Below are positions 9,008 to 17,400 of a DNA stretch of 64,000 bases, in pieces; position 1 is the first letter of the stretch, and each line of letters begins with the position of its first letter. The notes below the pieces were generated by a model. It was not told the DNA's origin and did no database searches. It saw nothing but the letters and a program-made list of their open reading frames with translations. The stretch lies in the NCBI RefSeq assembly GCF_017968885.1, contig NZ_CP072913.1:3952001-4016000 (forward strand), written 5' to 3'. The translations under genes and the position numbers were made by a program. This DNA comes from Pseudomonas sp. Tri1. Its GTDB lineage: Bacteria > Pseudomonadota > Gammaproteobacteria > Pseudomonadales > Pseudomonadaceae.

Positions 9008-10000
9008 TTAAAGTGTGCCGATAGTACCCGGGTTGAACACCGCGTCCACCGGGGTAATGCCGTTGACCAAAGGCGCGCCGAACTCAGCCTGACTGATTTC
9101 GAACACATCCCCCGGCTGAGTGCGGATGCCGTCGGCGAACGACAGGGTCGCGGTGCCAAAGAAATGAACGTGCACATCCCCCGGGCGCAGGAACTGACTG
9201 TACTTGAAGTGATGGAACTCCAGGTTTTCCAGGCTGTGGCACATGTTCGCCTCGCCACTGAGGAATTCGTTCTGCCACAGCACTTCGCCGTTGCGCAGGA
9301 TACGACTGGTCCCGGAAAGATGTTGAGGCAGATCACCCACGCGAAGTTCCGGGCCAAAACTGCAACTGCGCAGTTTCGAATGGGCCAGGTACAGGTAATT
9401 CTTGCGTTCCATCACGTGGTCGGAGAACTCGTTGCCCACGGCAAAACCCAAGCGATAAGGCTTACCGTCGTAGCCGATGACGTACAGGCCACTGATTTCC
9501 GGCTCCTCGCCCGCGTCTTCGGCGAACGGCGGCAGCGGGAACGGATGGCCCGGACGGACAACGATGCTGCCGTCGCCCTTGTAGAACCATTCCGGTTGCA
9601 CACCGGCCTGCCCGGCCTCGGGTTTGCCACCCTCCACGCCCCACTTGAAGATGCGCATGGTGTCGGTCATTGCGCTTTCGTCGCCGGCCTGCTGGTGCAT
9701 CTTGTCCCGGGCCGAGGCGCTGCCCAGGTGAGTCAGGCCGGTGCCGCTGACCAGCAGGTGCGCCGGGTCCGGGTGATCCAATGGCGGCAGGACGCGCAGC
9801 TCTTCGAGCAATTGCGCGTAGTCATGACCGGCCCCCAGTCCCAGGCTGTTGACCTGTTGCTCAAGCTTCACGCCCGCTTCGATAGCCGCCAGTGCCAGGT
9901 CGCGCACGGTTCGAGCGCCCTGCACTTCGCGCACCTGATCGCCCTCGACCACACCGACGCGGCGTTCACCGTTAGGCAATTCGAACTGAACTAAACGCAT
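9008..10000 (-). CDS. FAH-superfamily sugar-acid enzyme (AraD1/GguC-like)
   Basis: The 330-residue protein starts MRLVQFELPNGERRVGVVEG and contains the FAH-like parts SGTGLTHLGSASARDKMHQQ, GAEEPEISGLYVIG-like strands (EEPEISGLYVIGYDG) and VGNEFSDHVMERKNYLYLAH with metal-site acids. Related proteins sit in L-arabinose, D-xylose and galactarate gene clusters and are proposed 2-keto-3-deoxy-pentonate dehydratases. With the sugar-acid dehydratase and KGSADH alongside, it would make 2-ketoglutarate semialdehyde. A strong AGGGAGAAG ribosome site precedes the ATG. It is the middle gene of the operon; the precise step is inferred from context. Confidence 0.82.
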   Translation of the reverse strand: MRLVQFELPNGERRVGVVEGDQVREVQGARTVRDLALAAIEAGVKLEQQVNSLGLGAGHDYAQLLEELRVLPPLDHPDPAHLLVSGTGLTHLGSASARDKMHQQAGDESAMTDTMRIFKWGVEGGKPEAGQAGVQPEWFYKGDGSIVVRPGHPFPLPPFAEDAGEEPEISGLYVIGYDGKPYRLGFAVGNEFSDHVMERKNYLYLAHSKLRSCSFGPELRVGDLPQHLSGTSRILRNGEVLWQNEFLSGEANMCHSLENLEFHHFKYSQFLRPGDVHVHFFGTATLSFADGIRTQPGDVFEISQAEFGAPLVNGITPVDAVFNPGTIGTL

Positions 10001-10027
10001 ATTCTTCTCCCTGCAACATAGCTTGAA

Positions 10028-11479
10028 TTACACACTGATCCTTGTGGGAGCGAGCTTGCTCGCGATTGCAGTCTGACAGTCGACATCATGGGTGAATGTA
10101 AGACCGCTATCGCGAGCAAGCTCGCTCCCACAGTTGATCGGGGTTACCCCTGGAATCTTATGTACGCGTAGCCCCCGGGCGCTGGCCGCGAACTGATCCG
10201 CCGGCAGCACATGCTTGCGCTCCAGCAACCGATAGACCACGCCGGTCAACACCAGGCCGAACACCATCACGCCCGACAGGAAGTACAGCCCCGACGCCAG
10301 GTTGCCGGTGTACTCCTTCAGCGCACCGATCACGAACGGCCCGATGTAACCACCCAGGTTGCCCACCGAGTTGATCAGCGCAATGCCCGCCGCGGCACTG
10401 GCGCCGGCAAAGAATCGCCCGGGCAAGGTCCAGAACACCGCCGTGCAGGAAAACAGCGCGAACGCCACCAGGCACAGCGCCGCCAACTGCAACACCGGCA
10501 CCGACAGCCAGGCGCTGAGGAACAGGCCCATAGCGCCCAGCACATAGAGCACGGCCAGATGGCCGTAGCGGTCGTTCAAGCGGTCGGAACTGCGGGGAAT
10601 GATCAGCAAGCCGATGATGCCGAAAATGTACGGCACCGACGACACGAAGCCGGTCACCAGGTCGCTGCCGCCGAACTGCTTGATCAGCGTCGGCAACCAC
10701 AGGCCCAGGCCATAAATGCTCAGGGTGACCGGCAGGTAGAACAGCGCCAGCAGCAGGACCCGTTTGTCCTTCAGGGCATGCAGCGGATTGCCGTGGCGGG
10801 TCTGGCCGTATTCCTGCAAGTCTTTCTTCAACTCACCAGTCAGCCAGTCCTTCTCGGCCTGATCCATCCATTTGACCTGTTGCGGGCCGTCGGGCAGGAA
10901 ACGCAGCACCGGCCAGGTCAGCAGTACCGCCGGCAGGCCGATGACGATGAACAACCATTGCCAGCCGTGCAGGCCCAGCACGCCGTCCATGCCCAGCAAA
11001 CCGCCAGACACGGGACCGGTGATCATCATCGCGATGGGCTGGGACAGAATGAACAGGCCGAGGATCTTGCCGCGATGGCGCACCGGGAACCATTGAGTGA
11101 TGTAGTACAGCACGCCTGGGAAGAACCCGGCTTCGGCCGCGCCCAGCAAAAAGCGCATCACATAGAAGCTATGCGGGCCTTGGACGAACGCCATGCCAAT
11201 GGTGATGGCGCCCCAGGTGACCATGATCCGGGCGAACCAGCGCCGGGCACCGAAGCGCTCCAACATCAGGTTGCTGGGGATCTCCAGCAGGAAATAACCG
11301 ATGAAAAACAGCCCGGCCCCCAGACCGTAGGCGGCGTCGCCGATGCCCAGGTCAGCGCCCATGTGCAGCTTGGCAAAGCCCACGGCGGAGCGGTCCACGT
11401 AGGCAATCAGGTAAAGCAGGATCAGGAAGGGAATCAGTTTCAGCGTGATGCGACGAATAAGCCGCAATTCCTGGCTCAT
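10028..11479 (-). CDS. MFS transporter (anion:cation symporter family), sugar-acid uptake
   Basis: A 483-residue, 12-helix MFS permease. It begins with the ACS-family pattern RRITLKLIPFLILLYLIAYV-DRSAVGFAK, followed by LEIPSNLMLERFGARRW and GAAEAGFFPGVLYYITQWFP, as in glucarate, galactonate and hydroxyphenylacetate carriers. It is first in the operon with the FAH protein and KGSADH and diverges from the dehydratase, so it probably imports a pentonate. Oddity: the last 36 residues (about 448-483, INCGSELARD ... IASKLAPT) are encoded by a REPIN, which has replaced or extended the natural end. Confidence 0.88.
   Translation of the reverse strand: MSQELRLIRRITLKLIPFLILLYLIAYVDRSAVGFAKLHMGADLGIGDAAYGLGAGLFFIGYFLLEIPSNLMLERFGARRWFARIMVTWGAITIGMAFVQGPHSFYVMRFLLGAAEAGFFPGVLYYITQWFPVRHRGKILGLFILSQPIAMMITGPVSGGLLGMDGVLGLHGWQWLFIVIGLPAVLLTWPVLRFLPDGPQQVKWMDQAEKDWLTGELKKDLQEYGQTRHGNPLHALKDKRVLLLALFYLPVTLSIYGLGLWLPTLIKQFGGSDLVTGFVSSVPYIFGIIGLLIIPRSSDRLNDRYGHLAVLYVLGAMGLFLSAWLSVPVLQLAALCLVAFALFSCTAVFWTLPGRFFAGASAAAGIALINSVGNLGGYIGPFVIGALKEYTGNLASGLYFLSGVMVFGLVLTGVVYRLLERKHVLPADQFAASARGLRVHKIPGVTPINCGSELARDSGLTFTHDVDCQTAIASKLAPTRISV
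10043..10133. repeat. REPIN forming the 3' end of the MFS gene
   Basis: Inverted REP copies at 10043-10066 and 10109-10133 lie inside the reading frame of the MFS transporter. They encode CGSELARD and IASKLAPT on the gene's strand. The doublet therefore sits within the mRNA between cistrons one and two of the pentonate operon, where its hairpin may affect 3' stability of the MFS message. Confidence 0.92.
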
Positions 11480-11572
11480 GGGACCGGTCTCCGATTGTTG
11501 TTGTTATAGAACCTCGGGGGATTTCTCTCGCCAATGACAGCCAGGACAACCCCTCCATTGAATCGGACTATA

Positions 11573-11583
11573 TAGTAATACTA
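11573..11583. promoter_or_regulatory. FadR-family operator 1
   Basis: TAGTAATACTA is a perfect palindrome around its central base and matches the FadR/GntR-FCD consensus TNGTNNNACNA. It lies 93 bases upstream of the MFS start in the divergent promoter region. The likely ligand-responsive repressor is the FCD-domain protein encoded at 13614-14333 (inference). Confidence 0.7.
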
Positions 11584-11647
11584 TTTACCCAACAACACTT
11601 CCAAACCTCGCAAATTGCGCTTATGTTAGCCTCACGCTAGAACAATA

Positions 11648-11658
11648 TAGTCATACAA
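11648..11658. promoter_or_regulatory. FadR-family operator 2
   Basis: TAGTCATACAA fits TNGTNNNACNA and lies only 14 bases before the dehydratase ATG, where a bound repressor would block the promoter or ribosome site. Together with the copy at 11573 it frames the promoter of the dehydratase. The intervening sequence carries no gene. Confidence 0.65.
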
Positions 11659-11672
11659 TAAGAGAATCGATC

Positions 11673-13409
11673 ATGTCTGATAAGAAACCCTCCCTGCGCT
11701 CGGCCCAATGGTTTGGCACCGCCGACAAAAATGGCTTCATGTACCGCAGCTGGATGAAAAATCAGGGCATCGCCGACCATCAGTTCCATGGCAAGCCGAT
11801 CATCGGCATCTGCAACACCTGGTCGGAGCTGACGCCGTGCAATGCGCATTTCCGGCAGATCGCCGAGCACGTCAAGCGCGGCGTGATCGAGGCTGGGGGG
11901 TTCCCGGTGGAATTCCCGGTGTTCTCCAACGGCGAATCGAACCTGCGCCCCACCGCCATGCTGACCCGCAACCTGGCGAGCATGGACGTGGAAGAGGCGA
12001 TTCGCGGCAACCCGATTGACGGCGTGGTGCTGCTCACCGGTTGCGACAAGACCACTCCAGCCTTGCTGATGGGCGCCGCCAGTTGCGACGTACCGGCCAT
12101 CGTCGTGACCGGCGGGCCGATGCTCAACGGCAAGCACAAGGGCCAGGACATCGGTTCGGGCACGGTAGTCTGGCAACTGAGCGAGCAGGTCAAGGCCGGC
12201 ACCATCACCCTTGACGATTTCCTCGCGGCCGAGGGCGGCATGTCCCGCTCGGCCGGTACTTGCAACACCATGGGTACTGCCTCGACCATGGCCTGCATGG
12301 CCGAAGCCCTCGGCACCTCCCTGCCGCACAACGCTGCCATTCCAGCCGTGGACGCGCGCCGTTATGTGCTGGCGCACATGTCCGGCATGCGCGCAGTGGA
12401 AATGGTTCGTGAAGACCTGAAGCTGTCGAAGATCCTGACCAAGGAAGCCTTCGAAAACGCCATCCGCGTCAACGCCGCCATCGGCGGCTCGACCAACGCG
12501 GTGATCCACCTCAAGGCCATTGCCGGGCGCATCGGCGTGCAACTGGAGTTGGATGACTGGACCCGCATCGGCCGTGGCATGCCGACCATCGTCGACCTGC
12601 AGCCGTCCGGACGTTTCCTGATGGAGGAGTTCTACTACGCCGGCGGTTTGCCCGCCGTACTGCGCCGTCTCGGCGAAGCGAACCTGCTCCCCAACCCGAA
12701 TGCCTTGACCGTCAACGGCAAGAGCATCGGCGAGAACACCAAGGACGCACCGATCTACGGCCAGGACGAAGTCATCCGCACCCTGGACAACCCGATCCGC
12801 GCCGACGGCGGCATCTGCGTGCTGCGCGGCAACCTGGCGCCACTGGGAGCGGTGCTCAAGCCGTCCGCCGCGACGCCTGAGCTGATGCAGCATCGCGGTC
12901 GCGCGGTGGTGTTCGAGAACTTCGACGAGTACAAGGCGCGGATCAATGACCCGGAGCTGGAGGTGGATGCCAGCTCCATCCTGGTGATGAAGAACTGCGG
13001 GCCCAAGGGTTATCCGGGCATGGCCGAAGTCGGCAACATGGGCCTGCCGGCCAAGCTGCTGGCCCAGGGCGTGACCGACATGGTGCGGATTTCCGATGCG
13101 CGCATGAGCGGCACCGCCTACGGCACCGTGGTGCTGCACGTAGCGCCGGAAGCAGCCGCCGGCGGACCTCTGGCAGCGGTGAAGGAAGGTGACTGGATCG
13201 AGCTCGATTGCGCCAGCGGCCGCCTGCACCTGGACATTAGCGACGCCGAACTCGCCGCGCGCCTGGCCGACATCGCGCCACCGCAACAACTGTTGGTGGG
13301 CGGCTATCGCCAGCTGTACATCGACCATGTCCTGCAAGCGGACCAGGGCTGTGACTTCGACTTCCTGGTCGGCTGCCGCGGCGCCGAGGTGCCACGCCAC
13401 TCCCATTGA
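11673..13409 (+). CDS. IlvD/Edd-family aldonate dehydratase (L-arabinonate/D-xylonate type)
   Basis: A 578-residue Fe-S dehydratase that converts a pentonate to 2-keto-3-deoxypentonate. Cys56 (LTPCNAHF), Cys124 (LTGCDKT) and Cys197 (AGTCNTM) have the spacing of the [2Fe-2S] ligands of L-arabinonate dehydratase; the SDARMSGTAYG segment near residue 479 carries the catalytic serine of the family. Length matches sugar-acid dehydratases rather than 6-phosphogluconate dehydratase. It is transcribed divergently from the MFS operon, behind two FadR-type operators. Arabinonate versus xylonate specificity cannot be decided from sequence alone. Confidence 0.9.
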   Translation: MSDKKPSLRSAQWFGTADKNGFMYRSWMKNQGIADHQFHGKPIIGICNTWSELTPCNAHFRQIAEHVKRGVIEAGGFPVEFPVFSNGESNLRPTAMLTRNLASMDVEEAIRGNPIDGVVLLTGCDKTTPALLMGAASCDVPAIVVTGGPMLNGKHKGQDIGSGTVVWQLSEQVKAGTITLDDFLAAEGGMSRSAGTCNTMGTASTMACMAEALGTSLPHNAAIPAVDARRYVLAHMSGMRAVEMVREDLKLSKILTKEAFENAIRVNAAIGGSTNAVIHLKAIAGRIGVQLELDDWTRIGRGMPTIVDLQPSGRFLMEEFYYAGGLPAVLRRLGEANLLPNPNALTVNGKSIGENTKDAPIYGQDEVIRTLDNPIRADGGICVLRGNLAPLGAVLKPSAATPELMQHRGRAVVFENFDEYKARINDPELEVDASSILVMKNCGPKGYPGMAEVGNMGLPAKLLAQGVTDMVRISDARMSGTAYGTVVLHVAPEAAAGGPLAAVKEGDWIELDCASGRLHLDISDAELAARLADIAPPQQLLVGGYRQLYIDHVLQADQGCDFDFLVGCRGAEVPRHSH

Positions 13410-13423
13410 CCCCACCTGACCCC

Positions 13424-13515
13424 CTGTGGGAGCGAGCTTGCTCGCGATAGCGGTTGAACATTCAACATCAAAGTTGGCTGTCACACCGCCATCGCGAGCA
13501 AGCTCGCTCCCACAG
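13424..13515. repeat. REPIN between dehydratase and regulator
   Basis: REP copies at 13424-13448 and 13491-13515 in inverted orientation fill the gap between the dehydratase stop and the regulator start. No other feature was seen in this gap. Confidence 0.93.
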
Positions 13516-13613
13516 TAGGTCTGCGTCAGCATTAGAACCGCACTAGCGACCCGCCATCGCCGCGCCTGCTATCATGCGCAGCATCCCCTCCGCACAGGAT
13601 CGCACCGCCCCCC

Positions 13614-14333
13614 ATGGATTACCGTAAACCCTCCGACCGCAAGAGTATGCATGCGCGCATCGTCCAGGAACTGGGCATGCAGATCGTCTCCGGGCGTTTC
13701 AAACCGGACGATAAACTGCCCGCTGAAGCCTTGTTGTGCGAGGAGTATGCGGTCAGCCGCCCGGTGTTGCGTGAAGCCACGCGGGTGCTGGTCGCCAAGG
13801 GCCTGGTGTATTCGCGTCCGCGCGTGGGCACGGTGGTCAAGGCGCGGCGGGAATGGCACATGCTCGACCCGGATGTACTGCATTGGCTGATGCAGAGCAG
13901 CCCGCAGAATGAATTCTTCAACCTGCTCACCAGCGTGCGCAGCATCATCGAGCCGGCCGCCGCCGCCCTCGCCGCACAGTTCGCCAACGACGCCGACATC
14001 GCCGCCATCCGCGAGGCCTACCAGCGCATGGAAGCGGCGCCGACCCCCGAGGCCGTGCTGCAACCGGACCTGGACTTCCACAGCCGCATCGCCGACGCCA
14101 CCCACAACGACCTGCTCGCCAACCTGTGCAACATGTTGTCGGTGGCCATCGCCGAAGCGCTCAAGCACTCCAACCAGCGGCCCAACCTGCATGAGCTGGC
14201 GATGCCGCGGCACAAGGCGATCCTCACTGCCATCGAGAACCGCGACGCCCTCGGCGCCCGCCATGCCACGCTGGTGCAGTTGGACGATGCCCGCAGCGCG
14301 CTGAACGTGGTGCTGGGCGCCGATCCTTCCTGA
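13614..14333 (+). CDS. FadR/GntR-family (FCD) transcriptional regulator of the pentonate locus
   Basis: A 239-residue regulator. The N-terminal winged helix (about 15-75) has IVSGRFKPDDKLPAEALLCE and YAVSRPVLREATRVLVAKGL. The C-terminal FCD domain keeps metal/ligand residues in DLDFHSRIADATHND and PRHKAILTAI. Such proteins usually repress sugar-acid genes until an aldonate or keto-deoxy intermediate binds. Two operators of the matching consensus lie at 11573 and 11648. It follows the dehydratase after a REPIN, so it probably has its own promoter. The target assignment is inferred from consensus and proximity. Confidence 0.88.
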   Translation: MDYRKPSDRKSMHARIVQELGMQIVSGRFKPDDKLPAEALLCEEYAVSRPVLREATRVLVAKGLVYSRPRVGTVVKARREWHMLDPDVLHWLMQSSPQNEFFNLLTSVRSIIEPAAAALAAQFANDADIAAIREAYQRMEAAPTPEAVLQPDLDFHSRIADATHNDLLANLCNMLSVAIAEALKHSNQRPNLHELAMPRHKAILTAIENRDALGARHATLVQLDDARSALNVVLGADPS

Positions 14334-14374
14334 TCTGCCCTCCCGACGAGGCCCGGCATAACCCGCATTCCCCA

Positions 14375-14396
14375 GGGTGGTATCTATTTACCGCCC
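14375..14396. promoter_or_regulatory. Inverted repeat upstream of the giant toxin-like gene
   Basis: GGGTGGTA-TCTATT-TACCGCCC forms an 8-bp stem with one G/T mismatch, 73 bases before the start of the 1559-residue gene. It could be an operator, or a leftover terminator of the GntR gene (no U-tract follows). A second small GC stem (CGCAGACGCG) follows at once. Confidence 0.4.
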
Positions 14397-14469
14397 TCGC
14401 AGACGCGGGCTGTCGATACTTCCCTCGTCGTCATTCTCGGCGGCCATGAACTTATGAAAGGGATTTCAT

Positions 14470-17400
14470 ATGACCGCACCCGCTCCGGCCAATACGCTCC
14501 CCGCGCTGGCACACAGCGTCAGCCTGCAATTCGCCAGCCGCCCGACCTTCGAAGAAGTCGCGCAACGCATGCTCGAGCAAGCCATCAAGGAAAAATACCC
14601 AACGCTGACCTTCGACCTGTCCAAGACCAAATTGGCAACGCCAGATCCCGCCTCTCGTAGCTTCACGCTGCAACCGTTCATGCCCCGCGTTCTCGATTAC
14701 CTGGCCGTGGGCACCCCTCTGGATTTCACGGAACGCGGTGGGCGTCGCTGCTTTCTGTCCGACACACCGCCCCGCGAGCTCTCACCCGAAGACGGGAAGC
14801 TGGACATCAAGGTCATCGAAAAACTGCTGCTTGAACTGCCCTGGACCGTACCGATCGGGCTGGAGGATGCGCTGACCCGCTATTGGAACGCCGGAATCGA
14901 CAGCATCAGCCGCTGGCGCTGGCTCAGCGATGCACTCAAGAACACGCTGTCTATCCGCAGGCTGCAACAACCCGACCTCACTGACCCGGTGCGCGAAGCC
15001 CTGGACCAGATCGTCCGTTGGCCGGACCGCGAGCAGCGCTTTCGTCGCAGCAACCTGTCCCCCGTCTACGCCTACAGCCTGGAAACCAAAGTCACCCGAG
15101 ACGGCTCCAGCAGCGTGCTGATCGGCAGCGATATGCTCCTGACCTATAGTAAAAATGGCGCGACCGTCTTCCTGCTTTGCAGTCCGGGCGGTACCGTGCA
15201 GCCCTTTGAGTCCCTGGAGGCTTTCAATAGCCATTGGGGGGCGCGGATTGCCAGCCGATACGTCGTCGATACCCTGACTTGCCAACGCAACGAGATCAGC
15301 GGCAATGCTTTCGACACCCAGGCCGCCATGCTGCTGGAGCAGCAACTGGCCGACCTGAACGCAGTGCAGTTGCCCGCGCGAATTGGCCTGCCAGACCTGT
15401 CGACGCTCTACCAGGAGCTGAGCGACCCCGCCCGTTATCTGCTTGACGCACCGCGCCTGACGCCCGAAACGGCGGCACGGATCGAGCCGCTGTTGCCCGA
15501 CTGGCTGAAACAGGCCTCCATCGTCGATCAAACGAAGTTCCAGCACTACAGCCTGACACTGGCCAGCGCGAAAAAACGCCACCAGGGTCGCACCTTTCTC
15601 AGCGACACCGAGGACATCAAGGCCTTTGCCGCCGACGCCCTGCTCAAGCAGATGCAGCAAACCAACGACAGCGCCCCGGACAAGGTTCAAGCCAGCCAAT
15701 ACCAGCCCGACGATGTGGAACTGACCTTCAGCGTGGCAGCCGGTTTTCCCGCAACCGTCGGGATCATCGAGAAACGGAAGATGAGCCTGACCGAACTGGC
15801 CATCCACAACCTCGTCGCCCGACCGAGTGCAAACCTGGTCCTCAGTCATCGCCTGGGCCTGACGCTGCCCCGCTGGCTGACGCCGGATTTCATCACTCGC
15901 AAGAACGGACTGATCGAACAGGTCGACATTGGCACGACCTATCCTCGCTACTTGCAACAACGCCTGTTGGACGATGTGCCTCAAGCCCAGGAACGCCAGC
16001 GAATATTTGCCGAACAGATTCCGGCACAGCTGTCGCTTGAAGCCCTCCAGCAAATGCTCAACAATGAAAACGGCGTAACCCGCCAAGGCCTGGGCCTGGT
16101 TGAAGCGCTCCTCAACCCCGACGCGAATAGCCAGCAGCTCAGCGGCCAGTCGGTGGTCATTCGCCACTTGGCCTTGCTGCGCAAACCCGAGGCCCATCCC
16201 GACATCGCGAGCAACATGTTCATTATCGAGCCGGAGGATGCCCAAACCGGACCGCACTTGCTGTATCGCCCGCTTTATGCGCCTTCGTTGCAAGAGTTCC
16301 CGACGCGCCAAGCGCTGTTACAGGCCATCGCCGCACCGGGGGATTTGCAGAAAAGCATCCTGACCTGGCTGTCCGACGCCGCGCGCCCGATCTACGCCAA
16401 TGGCGGCTTCCAGGAGCCGCACATCGTGCGTTTTTTCCAAGGCGACGAATTCGATGTCCCGGAGAAACCCGCTCCGGCGACACTCGCCATCGACAGCGTC
16501 AACGACGAACTGCGGCAATTCCTGCGCAACGGCGAGTTGATGCAGTACCTCTACGGCAGCAATGCGCAAGCCCTGGTCAGTCAGGCAGATCATGACTCGG
16601 TCTCCAACAGCGAAAGCCGCTGGGCCGTGCTGCTGGAAGGCGGCAGCCTGCTGTTCAATACGCTGCTGATGCCCTTGCTGCGCGGCCCGGTCATGGCCGC
16701 CGCCTGGCTATGGAGCCTGATGGCCAGCGCCAGCCGGGATATTCCGGCCCTGAGCAGCGAAGACCCGGTGACCCGTGAACTGGCCGCCGTCGATCTGCTG
16801 CTCAACCTTGGCATGCTGGCGCATCAATTTCCCGCAATCAGCGCGCCGCCTCATGCGCCGCTGCCCGAAGCCCTCAAGGAACAAGCGATGCGCGCCCCTG
16901 CGCCGCGCGTCATTCCCGAACAGTGGCCTGCGCCGGCACCGCCCAGGATTCTCGAAGGACCGGTGGGCTTGCCCGGCGAACACTTGCAGGGCGCCAGCAG
17001 GCATCTGGACCTCAGTTTCGCCAGCGCCGGGCAGCGCCTGACGCCGGAGCAACGTAACCGGCTGCAGCGGCTACAGGTGCCACGCCCTACTTCAATGCCT
17101 GAACCGATCAAATATGGTCCCTACACAGGCTTGTACGTGATCCAGAACAAATGGCACGCATTGGTGGAAGACAAACTGTATCGGATCAGCCCGGAGCCGG
17201 GCGGCAACACGGTGATCATCGACCCGCAGGCTCCGCGGGATCCGGCAAGAAATGGCCCGGTGTTGAAAACGGATACCCAAGGCAACTGGTCCCTGGATCT
17301 ACGCCTGCGCCTGCGCGGGGGCATGCCCCCAAAGCGGGTGGCCGAACTGCGCAAGCTCAGGGCCCAGCGGGGGGCGGAACTGACCCGGGAGCTGGCGAAT

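Noticed and set aside
6839..9994. A 1051-codon open frame on the plus strand across the lactonase, dehydrogenase and FAH genes
   Set aside because: It is antisense to three well-supported genes. Such long antisense frames are expected in high-GC Pseudomonas DNA, and its translation (His/Arg/Gln-rich) shows no domain.
11637..13532. A 631-codon minus-strand frame with the N-terminal text CGSELARDGG
   Set aside because: It is the antisense of the aldonate dehydratase; its N-terminus is only the translation of a REPIN.
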